The notes under the pieces are model-generated. The model did not search any database. It was not told the DNA's origin and saw only the letters and a program-made list of their open reading frames with translations. This document shows, piece by piece, positions 53,286 through 61,497 of a stretch of DNA of 64,000 nt; positions within the stretch are counted from its first letter, which is position 1; every line of letters starts with the position of its first letter. The position numbers and the translations under genes were made by a program. The stretch covers positions 186,001 through 250,000 of the forward strand of contig BNBX01000010.1 of the NCBI GenBank assembly GCA_014656175.1, read 5' to 3'. Source of the DNA: Streptomyces werraensis (GTDB lineage Bacteria > Actinomycetota > Actinomycetes > Streptomycetales > Streptomycetaceae).

Positions 53286-53332
53286 TGTCAACCGTAAGTT
53301 GACAGTGTCGGGGCGTCAACCCGTCGTTGACA
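53286..53332 (-). promoter_or_regulatory. Double-palindrome operator and leaderless promoter of the Clp-N gene
   Basis: Two inverted repeats with the same geometry lie in tandem: TGTCAAC-cgtaa-GTTGACA (53286-53304, perfect) and CGTCAAC-ccgtc-GTTGACA (53314-53332, one mismatch), 28 bp apart centre to centre. Read on the minus strand, TTGACG (53319-53314) and TACGGT (53296-53291) form a promoter with 17-bp spacing, and its start site falls at the ATG 53284. One palindrome covers the -35 and the other the -10. Confidence 0.75.
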
Positions 53333-53371
53333 CTTCGGGGTGACAGGACGCGGCGTGGCACGATCGGCCCT

Positions 53372-54505
53372 GTGAGTACGTCCGGCACCGTCGACCGCGC
53401 CTTCCGTTCCGCCCTCTACGACACGGGCGACGACACCCTCGACACGGGGGCCTCCCTGCTCGCCGCCGACCCCGCCGCGGATGCCGAGGTCGCCCGGCGC
53501 GGCGAGGACCTCGTCGCGTCCGCCTGGCAGCGGGGGTGGCAGCCCGCGGACGTCGTCCGGGTGGTGCGGCGGGAGCTGGACGAGACGCACGCCCGTCTGG
53601 CCGGGTCCCTGATCCGCGCCCAGGCCCGGCGGGACGGACGGGTGCGGGGGGCGCGCTGGCAGGCGCAGGTCGCCGGGCTGCCGACCTCCGAGGCGGCTGC
53701 GCGCGCTGACCGGTTCTCGTACGCCACCGCCGTTCTGGAGCTGTACCGGCTGCTGCTGCGGCTGCCCGCGCTGGAGCCGCTCGACGAGGCGGCGGGGGCG
53801 GGAGAGCCGCCCGGTGGGCGGGAGCGGAAGCCGGAGTCGCGGATGCTCGGGCGGATCCGGGCGCTGCTGGCGAAGGCCGAGGCGACCGGGTTCCCGGAGG
53901 AGGCGGAGGCGCTGAGCGCCAAGGCGCAGGAGCTGATGGCGCGGCACAGCGTCGACGAGGCGCTGCTCGCCGCGCGGGCGGCTGTCACGGAGGGGCCGGA
54001 CGCCGTCCGGATCGGGGTGGACCCGCCGTACGAGCAGGCCAAGGCGGTGCTGCTGGACGCGGTGGCCGCCGCGAACCACTGCCGGGCGGTGTGGAACGAG
54101 GCGTTCGGCTTTTCGACCGTGGTGGGGTTCGCCTCCGACCTGGAGGCGGTCGAGCTGCTCTACACCTCGCTGCTGGTGCAGGCGACCGGTGCGATGACCA
54201 GGGCGGAGGCGGCGCAGCGGGCGGGTGGGCGGAAGCGGACGAAGACGTTTCGGCAGTCTTTCCTGGCTGCGTACGCCCACCGGGTGGGGGTGCGGTTGGC
54301 GGCGGCTGCGGCCGAGGTGCCGGTGGGGGAGGATCTGCTGCCGGTGCTGGCGTCGCGCGAGGTCGCTGTGGGGGAGCGGATGGACCGGCTGTTCCCGGAG
54401 ACGACCACCACGCGGTTGCGCGGGGTGAGTGATGCGGCGGGGTGGGAGGAAGGGAGTCGGGCGGCCGACGCGGCGCAGGTGCGGGGGCGGAAGCGATTGC
54501 CCTGA
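53372..54505 (+). CDS. DUF2786 domain protein
   Basis: A 377-residue cytoplasmic protein. The DUF2786 motif RMLGRIRALLAKAEATGFPEEAEALSAKAQELMARH is at about 165-200, a zinc-less helical module of unknown function often found in phage- and mobile-element-related proteins. The C-terminal half contains RKRTKTFRQSFLAAYAHRVG. GTG 53372 follows no strong ribosome site. It diverges from the Clp-N gene and shares the double palindrome region. Confidence 0.75.
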   Translation: MSTSGTVDRAFRSALYDTGDDTLDTGASLLAADPAADAEVARRGEDLVASAWQRGWQPADVVRVVRRELDETHARLAGSLIRAQARRDGRVRGARWQAQVAGLPTSEAAARADRFSYATAVLELYRLLLRLPALEPLDEAAGAGEPPGGRERKPESRMLGRIRALLAKAEATGFPEEAEALSAKAQELMARHSVDEALLAARAAVTEGPDAVRIGVDPPYEQAKAVLLDAVAAANHCRAVWNEAFGFSTVVGFASDLEAVELLYTSLLVQATGAMTRAEAAQRAGGRKRTKTFRQSFLAAYAHRVGVRLAAAAAEVPVGEDLLPVLASREVAVGERMDRLFPETTTTRLRGVSDAAGWEEGSRAADAAQVRGRKRLP

Positions 54506-54632
54506 CCCGGGGCCGCCGGGTCGTGGGGTGCTGTGCGTCGCCGACCGGGGGTGCCGGCTGCGCCCACCCTCCCCCGCTCGCGGCTCCGCTCGGGCGGGGG
54601 AGGTGCTCCGCGGACGGCGGCATGCCGCGTCC

Positions 54633-55172
54633 CTACGAACCCAGGCCCTCCGTCGGCAGCCCCGGAGGCAGTGAGCCGCCCTCTGCCTTGGTGTACGTCT
54701 CCTCGCCCGCCGCGCCCTCCCACGTGACCGTGAGGGACTTCCCGTCGACCGACGTCACCGTCCCCTTGGTACGGCCGCCGTCGCCCGTCGGGCACTTCAG
54801 GGTGATCGTCGGCTCGGCGTCGCCCTTGGCCGTGCCGCTGCACACCGTGCCGCCCGTGGCGAAGAGGGCCGCCTCCTCGCCGTTGACCATCAGGACCACC
54901 GCCTTGCCGTCCGCGGTGGTGAGCCAGCTGCCCTGGAGGCCGCCGGCCGGGGCGCCGTCGGAGCCGCCCGTGCCGCCGCCGGAGTCCGCGGTCCGTGTGA
55001 CGGCCGGGGTGGGCGTGGCCGAGGAGTCGTCCGAACCGCCGCCGTCGCCGCACGCCGTCAGGGTCAGCGCGCCGGCCAGCCCCACGGCCGCGGCCGTCCA
55101 CCGGGCCCGCCCGGAACGCCCCGCGCGCGTGCGTGCCGGACCCATCTGCTCCACCGAAGCCTCCACAGTCAC
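54633..55172 (-). CDS. Secreted lipoprotein of unknown function
   Basis: A 179-residue lipoprotein. The signal peptide is long and Arg-rich (GRSGRARWTAAAVGLAGALTLTAC) with lipobox LTAC; a Gly/Ser/Asp/Thr linker of about 40 residues follows, then a small globular domain starting LQGSWLTTADGKAVVLMVNG with two Cys (TVCSG and LKCPT) that could form a disulfide. GTG 55172 follows GGGAGGGGACAG; ATG 55145 with GGTGGAG is an alternative nine codons shorter. Confidence 0.75.
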   Translation of the reverse strand: MTVEASVEQMGPARTRAGRSGRARWTAAAVGLAGALTLTACGDGGGSDDSSATPTPAVTRTADSGGGTGGSDGAPAGGLQGSWLTTADGKAVVLMVNGEEAALFATGGTVCSGTAKGDAEPTITLKCPTGDGGRTKGTVTSVDGKSLTVTWEGAAGEETYTKAEGGSLPPGLPTEGLGS

Positions 55173-55441
55173 CGCTGTCCCCTCCCTGGCGCCGGCCCGG
55201 GCGGCCGGACGACCGGTGTCAGCTAACAGGAACCGCCCCGCGCCCGGCCAGGGCTGCGTGACGGACCTCGCACCATCGCCGTCGGCCCGCCCTGAACACA
55301 TCACCGCCCGCCCATCGGAAGGGCACATGAGGGAACAGGAACGCACCCGCGTGCGTCTCTAAGGCAGCGGGGCTCGGTCAGACCTCCGTCAAGGCGGGCA
55401 CCGCGGGGCCGGTGAGGCTGTAACCGCCCCGACACCCCTCG

Positions 55442-55475
55442 TGCACGTGCATCCGCTCATGCATATGCACGTGAA
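55442..55475. promoter_or_regulatory. TGCACGTGCA palindromes upstream of the DUF397 gene
   Basis: A perfect 10-bp palindrome TGCACGTGCA at 55442-55451 and a second 8-of-10 copy TGCACGTGAA at 55466-55475, 24 bp apart, within the 377-bp gap between the lipoprotein and DUF397 genes. The same palindrome recurs upstream of the ATPase gene. Confidence 0.6.
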
Positions 55476-55549
55476 CGGAGCTATGATCCGGGTCAGTTGA
55501 CCACTGCATCAATGGCCACACCAGCCAGTGCACCAGCGGGGAGCGACCT

Positions 55550-55834
55550 GTGGACCACGACGTGTACGACGGTGACGGGCACGACGGTGCCGGCGCGACC
55601 GGCGTGTACAACGGCATGGCGGCCGCGCGGCTGGACGGTGTGGCCTGGCAGAAGAGCAGGCACAGCAATTCGCAGGGATCCTGCGTGGAGTTCGCCCGGC
55701 TTCCGGGCGGGGAGGTCGCGGTGCGCAACTCCCGTTTCCCCGAAGGGCCCGCGCTCGTCTACACCCGCGCGGAGATCGAGGCCATGCTGCTGGGTGTGAA
55801 GGACGGAGAGTTCGACCACCTGGTCGCCGGCTGA
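55550..55834 (+). CDS. DUF397 small protein
   Basis: A 94-residue protein. The DUF397 signature is WQKSRHSNSQGSCVEFA, VAVRNSRFPEGPALVYTRAE and FLLG-like end MLLGVKDGEFDHL. In Streptomyces such proteins are encoded beside XRE regulators and RsbW-like ATPases in WhiJ-type developmental modules and may bind the XRE protein. GTG 55550 follows GGGGAG at good spacing. Both partner genes lie within 1 kb. Confidence 0.88.
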   Translation: MDHDVYDGDGHDGAGATGVYNGMAAARLDGVAWQKSRHSNSQGSCVEFARLPGGEVAVRNSRFPEGPALVYTRAEIEAMLLGVKDGEFDHLVAG

Positions 55835-55920
55835 CCGCGGGGTGCCCAGGCTCCGCGGCGCGCTGGCCCGTCAGGCGTGACGCGCGTAGACAGGCGGCAC
55901 GCGCGTGTGCCGTACGGAGA

Positions 55921-56427
55921 TCAGGGCCGCGGGAGCCGGAACAGCGCCCACACCACCTTGCCGCTGAGCGCGCCGGCCAGCGGGTGCCAGCCCCAGCTGT
56001 CGCTGAAGGAGTCGACCAGGAACAGTCCGCGCCCCGACTCGGCGGAGCAGTCCTCGGACAGGTCCTCCGGCTCCCGGGTGACCGGGCCCTCGTCGCTGGG
56101 GTCGCGCACCGCGCACACCAGCCGCTCGGTCCACCGCATCAGGTGCAGCCGCACCGGGGGCTCCGGGGCGGCGAGGTGCGGGGTGTTCGCCGGCAGGGCG
56201 TGGCGCAGGGCGTTGGTGACGAGTTCGGAGACCACCAGGCAGACGTCGTCGAAGCGGTCCCCGAGGTGCCACTGGTCGAGGGTGCCCCGGGTGAAGTGCC
56301 GTGCCTCGCGCACCGCTTCGTAGCGGGCGTGCAGGGCGCAGGAGGCGGCGTCCGAGGCGGCCGCGAGGTTCAGCGGCGGAAGGCCCTGCCGTAACGGCTC
56401 GAGCATGGTCGATCCATTCGTCCCCAT
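55921..56427 (-). CDS. RsbW-like ATPase / anti-sigma factor-like protein
   Basis: A 168-residue HATPase-fold protein. The N-box is VSELVTNALRHAL with Asn and His conserved, the next box is CAVRDPSDEGP and the glycine box is ESGRGLFLVDSFSDSWGWHPL, so ATP binding is likely. It belongs with the DUF397 and XRE genes around it (AbaA/WhiJ-type module). ATG 56427 with GGGAG upstream is chosen; ATG 56484 and GTG 56523 in the same frame give longer forms. The 329-bp divergent gap to the XRE gene holds a TGCACGTGCA site. Confidence 0.82.
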   Translation of the reverse strand: MGTNGSTMLEPLRQGLPPLNLAAASDAASCALHARYEAVREARHFTRGTLDQWHLGDRFDDVCLVVSELVTNALRHALPANTPHLAAPEPPVRLHLMRWTERLVCAVRDPSDEGPVTREPEDLSEDCSAESGRGLFLVDSFSDSWGWHPLAGALSGKVVWALFRLPRP

Positions 56428-56518
56428 GCGAGGCACTCCCGGGAATTCGCGGTCGTAGCGAGGCGGCGGTGGTGCGGGGACCATGGTTTCGGATGCGCAC
56501 AGCAGATGCAAGGGCAGA

Positions 56519-56528
56519 TGCACGTGCA
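56519..56528. promoter_or_regulatory. TGCACGTGCA palindrome between the ATPase and XRE genes
   Basis: Perfect copy of the palindrome seen upstream of the DUF397 gene, located in the divergent gap 56428-56756. I see no other gene in that gap. Confidence 0.55.
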
Positions 56529-56756
56529 GCTGACCGAAATCAGCCCTGCCGTTCTGGTTTGTTGGGCAATTTTTCCGTCATCCCGCGTCTTCTCCTGGCT
56601 GTTCTCTTGTCCCCTCGTGGCGTCGGGGTGCCCGTTCCGTGCTGCTTCCTGACCGGATCGAGCGGCTGAATTCCGTTTGTGTAATCGGGTGAGTACTGCT
56701 CGGAGTGTTTTAGTGGCAGACTGCGGGCCCTGAAGACGTTGGGGAGGCTGTCGAAC

Positions 56757-57617
56757 GTGAGCGCGGGAGAGCCGGGATCGGTGGTGCGGCGCATGCTGCT
56801 CGGATCACAACTCAGGCGACTGCGTGAGGCGCGGGGGATCACGCGCGAGGCCGCGGGCTACTCGATCCGCGCCTCGGAATCGAAGATCAGCCGGATGGAG
56901 CTGGGCCGGGTGAGCTTCAAGACCAGGGACGTGGAAGACCTGCTGACGCTGTACGGCATCACGGACGAGCAGGAGCGGGCCTCGCTGGTCTCCCTCGCCA
57001 AGGAGGCCAACGTGGCGGGCTGGTGGCACAGCTACTCGGACGTCCTGCCCAGCTGGTTCCCCACCTACGTCGGCCTGGAGGGCGCGGCCTCGCTGCTGCG
57101 CGCCTACGAGGTGCAGTTCGTGCACGGACTGCTGCAGACCGAGGAGTACGCCCGCGCGGTGGTGCGGCGCGGCATGAAGAGCGCGAGCGACGCCGACGTG
57201 GAGCGCCGGGTGGCGCTGCGGCTCGAGCGGCAGAAGTACCTGGTCGCGGAGAACGCCCCCGAGTTCCACGTGGTGCTCGACGAGGCGGCGCTGCGCCGGC
57301 CCTACGGCGACCGCGCGGTGATGCGCGGGCAGCTCCAGCATCTGATCGACGTGTCCGAGCGGCCCAACGTCCGTCTCCAGGTGGTGCCGTTCAGCATGGG
57401 CGGTCACTCGGGGGAGTCCGGCGCCTTCACCATCCTCAGCTTCCCCGAGTCCGACCTCTCGGACGTGGTGTACCTGGAACAGCTCACCAGCGCGCTCTAC
57501 CTGGACAAGCCCGAGGACGTGGCCCAGTACGAGAAGGCGCTCAAGGAGCTGCAGCACGACTGCCCGGGTCCCGACGAGAGCCGAGACCTGCTCCGGGGGC
57601 TGCTCCAGCTGTCCTGA
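56757..57617 (+). CDS. XRE-family regulator with DUF5753 domain (WhiJ-like)
   Basis: A 286-residue DNA-binding protein. The helix-turn-helix is LGSQLRRLREARGITREAAGYSIRASESKISRMELGRVSF (about 15-55), followed by the DUF5753 effector domain with YVGLEGAASLLRAYEVQFVHGLLQTEEYARAVV and the C-terminal VYLEQLTSALYLDKPEDVAQY. It is the usual partner of DUF397 proteins. GTG 56757 follows GGGGAGG at 9 bases; the TTG at 56739 sits before that site. It may bind the TGCACGTGCA palindromes. Confidence 0.9.
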   Translation: MSAGEPGSVVRRMLLGSQLRRLREARGITREAAGYSIRASESKISRMELGRVSFKTRDVEDLLTLYGITDEQERASLVSLAKEANVAGWWHSYSDVLPSWFPTYVGLEGAASLLRAYEVQFVHGLLQTEEYARAVVRRGMKSASDADVERRVALRLERQKYLVAENAPEFHVVLDEAALRRPYGDRAVMRGQLQHLIDVSERPNVRLQVVPFSMGGHSGESGAFTILSFPESDLSDVVYLEQLTSALYLDKPEDVAQYEKALKELQHDCPGPDESRDLLRGLLQLS

Positions 57618-57740
57618 GGGCGACCCCGGTTGTCTCAAGCCCCCCTTCAACTCCCTTTGCACACAAGTACGATGACGTTCGATCACACCCCGGTGTGCTG
57701 ATCGTGTTTCTGCTGACGCAGCAAGGGATCGAGGGATCGC

Positions 57741-59201
57741 ATGTCGTCGTACTTCACCGACCTGGCTCAGCAGTACATCGACGGTGAGTGGCGCCAGGGA
57801 ACCGGCTCCTGGGACATCATCGACTTCAACCCGTACGACGACGAGAAGCTCGCGTCGATCACCATCGCCACGGTCGACGAGGTCGACCAGGCGTACCGGG
57901 CGGCCGCCCGCGCGCAGAAGGAATGGGCGGCCACCAACCCCTACGCCCGCCGCGCGGTGTTCGAAAAGGCGCTCCGGCTGGTCGAGGAGCGCGAGGAGGA
58001 GATCGCCGAGGCGATCGTCGCCGAACTGGGCGGCACCCGGCTGAAGGCCGCCTTCGAGCTGCACCTCGCCAAGGAGTTCCTGCGCGAGTCGGTGCACCTG
58101 GCGCTGGCCCCCGAGGGGCGGATCATCCCCTCGCCGGTGGACGGCAAGGAGAACCGCGTCTACCGCGAGCCGGTCGGCGTGGTCGGCGTGATCAGCCCGT
58201 TCAACTTCCCCTTCCTGCTGTCGCTGAAGTCCGTCGCGCCCGCGCTCGCGCTGGGCAACGGCGTGGTGCTCAAGCCGCACCAGAACACCCCGGTCGTCGG
58301 CGGCTCCCTGGTCGCGAAGCTCTTCGAGGACGCGGGGCTGCCCGCCGGGCTGCTCAACGTCGTGATCACCGACATCGCGGAGATAGGCGACGCCTTCATC
58401 GAGCACCCGGTGCCGAAGGTCATCTCCTTCACCGGCTCCGACGAGGTCGGCCGGCACGTCGCGACCGTCTGCGCCTCGCTCTTCAAGCGCGCGGTGCTGG
58501 AACTGGGCGGCAACAGCGCGCTGGTGGTCCTCGACGACGCCGACGTGGACTACGCCGTGGACGCGGCCGTGTTCAGCCGGTACGTCCACCAGGGCCAGGT
58601 CTGCATGGCCGCCAACCGCATCCTGGTCGACCGGGCGGTGGCCGACGAGTTCACCGAGAAGTTCGTCGCCAAGGTGCGCACGCTCAAGGCCGGCGACCCG
58701 CGTGACCCGCGGACCGTCATCGGCCCGGTGATCAACGCCCGGCAGGCGGACGCCCTCACCGGCGTCGTCGAGCAGGCCCTCGCCGAGGGCGCCACGGCCC
58801 TGGTACGCGGTGGACGCAGCAACAACCTGCTCGAGCCGTCCGTCGTCACCGGGCTGCCGGCCGACTCCGCCCTGCTGCGGCAGGAGGTCTTCGGCCCCGT
58901 CGCCTTCCTCGTCCCGTTCGACGGCGAGGAGGAGGCGGTGCGCCTGGTGAACGACACCCCCTACGGACTCAGCGGTGCCGTGCACACCGGGGACGTGGAG
59001 CGGGGCGTGCGGTTCGCGAAGCGGATCGACACCGGGATGTTCCACGTCAACGACGGCACCGTGCACGACGAGCCGATCGTCCCCTTCGGCGGTGAGAAGC
59101 ACTCGGGCGTGGGCCGGCTGAACGGTGACACCATGCTGGACGCCTTCACCACCACCAAGTGGATCTCCGTGCAGCACGGCCGCAGCGGCTTCCCGTTCTG
59201 A
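57741..59201 (+). CDS. Aldehyde dehydrogenase (benzaldehyde/vanillin dehydrogenase-like)
   Basis: A 486-residue NAD(P)-dependent enzyme oxidising aldehydes to acids. Conserved residues are Asn in SPFNFPFLLS (about 152), Glu in VLELGGNSA (about 254) and catalytic Cys in QGQVCMAANR (about 288). The family includes benzaldehyde, vanillin and salicylaldehyde dehydrogenases; the substrate is not determined. ATG 57741 follows GAGGGATCGC. The divergent-looking neighbour PadR gene 79 bp downstream, on the same strand, may respond to a phenolic compound and control it. Confidence 0.88.
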   Translation: MSSYFTDLAQQYIDGEWRQGTGSWDIIDFNPYDDEKLASITIATVDEVDQAYRAAARAQKEWAATNPYARRAVFEKALRLVEEREEEIAEAIVAELGGTRLKAAFELHLAKEFLRESVHLALAPEGRIIPSPVDGKENRVYREPVGVVGVISPFNFPFLLSLKSVAPALALGNGVVLKPHQNTPVVGGSLVAKLFEDAGLPAGLLNVVITDIAEIGDAFIEHPVPKVISFTGSDEVGRHVATVCASLFKRAVLELGGNSALVVLDDADVDYAVDAAVFSRYVHQGQVCMAANRILVDRAVADEFTEKFVAKVRTLKAGDPRDPRTVIGPVINARQADALTGVVEQALAEGATALVRGGRSNNLLEPSVVTGLPADSALLRQEVFGPVAFLVPFDGEEEAVRLVNDTPYGLSGAVHTGDVERGVRFAKRIDTGMFHVNDGTVHDEPIVPFGGEKHSGVGRLNGDTMLDAFTTTKWISVQHGRSGFPF

Positions 59202-59280
59202 GCCGTCCGGTTCCGAGCCGTCCGGTGCGTTCGCGCAGGCCGCTCCCGGCGCAGCCCAAGCGCGGCCTACGCTGGTCGGC

Positions 59281-59922
59281 ATGTCAGTGATCCGTCTCCT
59301 CGTGCTCGGCGCGGTGCGCCAGCACGGGCGTGCCCACGGCTACCAGGTGCGCAACGACCTGGAGTACTGGGGCGCGCACGAGTGGTCCAACGCCAAGCCC
59401 GGCTCGATCTACCACGCGCTGAAGCAGATGGCCAAGCAGGGGCTGCTCGTCGCGCACGAGACCGCCCCCTCCACGGCCGGCGGCCCGCCGCGCACCGAGT
59501 ACGAGGTCACCGAACAGGGCACCGTGGAGTACTTCCGGCTGCTGCGCGAGGCGCTGACCTCCTACGACCAGAAGCCGGACGTGCTCTCGGCGGGGCTCGG
59601 CCTGATGGTCGACCTGGAGCGCGAGGAGGCCCTCGCCCTGCTGGAACGGCGGCTGGCGTCGATCGAGGAGTGGCGCAAGGCGGTCACGGAGTACTACGTC
59701 CCCGAAGGCGGGCCCGGTCGGCTGGGGCACATCGGCGAGATCATGGACTTCTGGCTCCACTCGGCGGACACCGGGGCAGCGTGGACGCGCGGCCTCATCG
59801 CGCGCGTACGGGGCGGCGCCTACACCTTCGCCGGCGAGGGCGAGCCGTTCGTCGGCGTGCTCGCCGAGGGCGAGGAGAACCCGTACGCGACGGGACAGCG
59901 GCACGCGGGGGACACCGAGTAG
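59281..59922 (+). CDS. PadR-family transcriptional regulator
   Basis: A 213-residue winged-helix regulator: VIRLLVLGAVRQHGRAHGYQVRNDLEYW followed by KPGSIYHALKQMAKQGLL and the wing PPRTEYEVTEQG. The C-terminal helical part (about 100-180) is the PadR-type dimerisation domain. ATG 59281 lacks a ribosome site; TACGCT at 59268-59273 would place a start site near the ATG, so a leaderless message is possible. It converges on the glutamate decarboxylase gene. Confidence 0.88.
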   Translation: MSVIRLLVLGAVRQHGRAHGYQVRNDLEYWGAHEWSNAKPGSIYHALKQMAKQGLLVAHETAPSTAGGPPRTEYEVTEQGTVEYFRLLREALTSYDQKPDVLSAGLGLMVDLEREEALALLERRLASIEEWRKAVTEYYVPEGGPGRLGHIGEIMDFWLHSADTGAAWTRGLIARVRGGAYTFAGEGEPFVGVLAEGEENPYATGQRHAGDTE

Positions 59923-59994
59923 GCAAGTCTGACGAGTGGGGGTCGCGGGTACGAAGGGGGTTCCGGCGTCCGACGCGGCGATCACCGTCGAACT

Positions 59995-60026
59995 GGTCCG
60001 GCTCCCGTCCGCCCGGGAGCCGGACC
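59995..60026. terminator. Bidirectional hairpin between PadR and glutamate decarboxylase genes
   Basis: Perfect 13-bp stem GGTCCGGCTCCCG/CGGGAGCCGGACC with a 6-base loop, between convergent genes. Confidence 0.8.
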
Positions 60027-60032
60027 GACGGC

Positions 60033-61442
60033 TCAGTGGTGGAACCCGGTCGCCGCGTTCCGGTCCCGGGTGAGCGGGTGCGGCTGGCTCCGCAGTTCCG
60101 GCAGCAGCCGGGTCAGGTCCTCGGCGAACAGGTCGGCGAGGTCCTCGGAGAAGCCGTTGCGGCACACCACCCGCAGCACCGCGAGGTCCTGACGGTTCGC
60201 CGGGAAGGTGTACGCCGGCACCAGCCAGCCGTTCTCCCGCAGCCGCCGCGCCACGTCGAACACGTCGAACGCCGTCGTGTCCGGCGCGGTGGTGAACGCG
60301 AACACAGGCAGTTCGTCGCCGCGGGTGAGCAGCCGGAAGTCGCCGAGTGCCTCGATCCGCGCGGACAGTCCCGTGGCCACGTCCCGCGCGGTTTGCTGCA
60401 CCGCGCGGTAGCCGTCCCGGCCCAGCCGCAGGAAGGAGTAGTACTGCGCCACCACCTGGGCGCCCGGCCGGGAGAAGTTCAGCGCGAACGTGGGCAGGTC
60501 GCCGCCCAGGTAGTTCACCCGGAACACCAGCTCCTCGGGCAGCGCCGCCGCGTCCCGCCACAGCACCCAGCCCACGCCCGGGTACACCAGTCCGTACTTG
60601 TGTCCCGAGGTGTTGACGGACGCCACCCGGTCCAGGCGGAAGTCCCACACCAGCTCCTCGTCGAGGAACGGCGCGATCATCGCCCCCGACGCGCCGTCGA
60701 CGTGCACCGGGACGTCGAGGCCCGTGCGCTCCTGGAGGTCGTCCAGGGCCGCGCACAGCTCGGCGACCGGCTCGTAGGACCCGTCGAAGGTGGAGCCGAG
60801 GACGCCGACGACCCCGATGGTGTTCTCGTCGCACAGCTCCGCGGCGGCCGCCGGGTCGATGTGGAACCGGTCGCCCTCCATGGGCACCTGACGGGGCTCC
60901 ACCTCCCAGAAGGTGCAGAACTTGTCCCAGCACACCTGGACGTTCACGCCCATCACCAGGTTGGGACGGGCCTCCCGCGACGGGTAACGGCCGGCGTTGC
61001 GCAGTGCCCAGCGCCGCTTAAGAGCCAGGCCCGCCAGCATGCACGCCTCGCTGGACCCGGTGGTCGAACAGCCCACGGCGGCGGCCGGGTCGGGTGCGTT
61101 CCACAGGTCGGCGAGCATCGCCACACAGCGCCGCTCCAGTTCGGCGGTGCGCGGGTACTCGTCCTTGTCGATCATGTTCTTGTCGCGGCACTCCGCCATC
61201 AGCCGCCCGGCCTCGGGCTCCATCCAGGTGGTGACGAAGGTGGCCAGGTTGAGCCGGGCGTTGCCGTCCAGCATCAGCTCGTCGTGCACCAGCTGGTACG
61301 CCGTCGGCGGGGCCATGGGGCCGTCCGGCAGCCGGTGCCTGGGCGGCGCCTCGGTCATTCCCCCGACCGGGTTGGCGGGCCCCAGGACGGGGTTGACGGA
61401 CATCGGTCGCTCGCCGGCCGGCCGGCCGGGGTGCAGCGGCAT
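60033..61442 (-). CDS. Glutamate decarboxylase
   Basis: A 469-residue PLP enzyme converting glutamate to GABA and CO2 while consuming a proton. The PLP lysine is in NTSGHKYGLVYPG (about 281), and CSTTGSSEACMLAGLALKRRW, HVDGASGAMIAPF and the N-terminal NLATFVTTWMEPEA block are typical of the Gad family. ATG 61442 has an excellent GGAGGAACC. It lies 55 bp downstream of the ClC-type channel gene on the same strand, so the two are likely co-transcribed. Confidence 0.93.
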   Translation of the reverse strand: MPLHPGRPAGERPMSVNPVLGPANPVGGMTEAPPRHRLPDGPMAPPTAYQLVHDELMLDGNARLNLATFVTTWMEPEAGRLMAECRDKNMIDKDEYPRTAELERRCVAMLADLWNAPDPAAAVGCSTTGSSEACMLAGLALKRRWALRNAGRYPSREARPNLVMGVNVQVCWDKFCTFWEVEPRQVPMEGDRFHIDPAAAAELCDENTIGVVGVLGSTFDGSYEPVAELCAALDDLQERTGLDVPVHVDGASGAMIAPFLDEELVWDFRLDRVASVNTSGHKYGLVYPGVGWVLWRDAAALPEELVFRVNYLGGDLPTFALNFSRPGAQVVAQYYSFLRLGRDGYRAVQQTARDVATGLSARIEALGDFRLLTRGDELPVFAFTTAPDTTAFDVFDVARRLRENGWLVPAYTFPANRQDLAVLRVVCRNGFSEDLADLFAEDLTRLLPELRSQPHPLTRDRNAATGFHH

Positions 61443-61497
61443 GGTTCCTCCGTGGGAGTCGGGCGGCCCTGAGCGGGGCCGCCGGGGGGCGCGGGGG

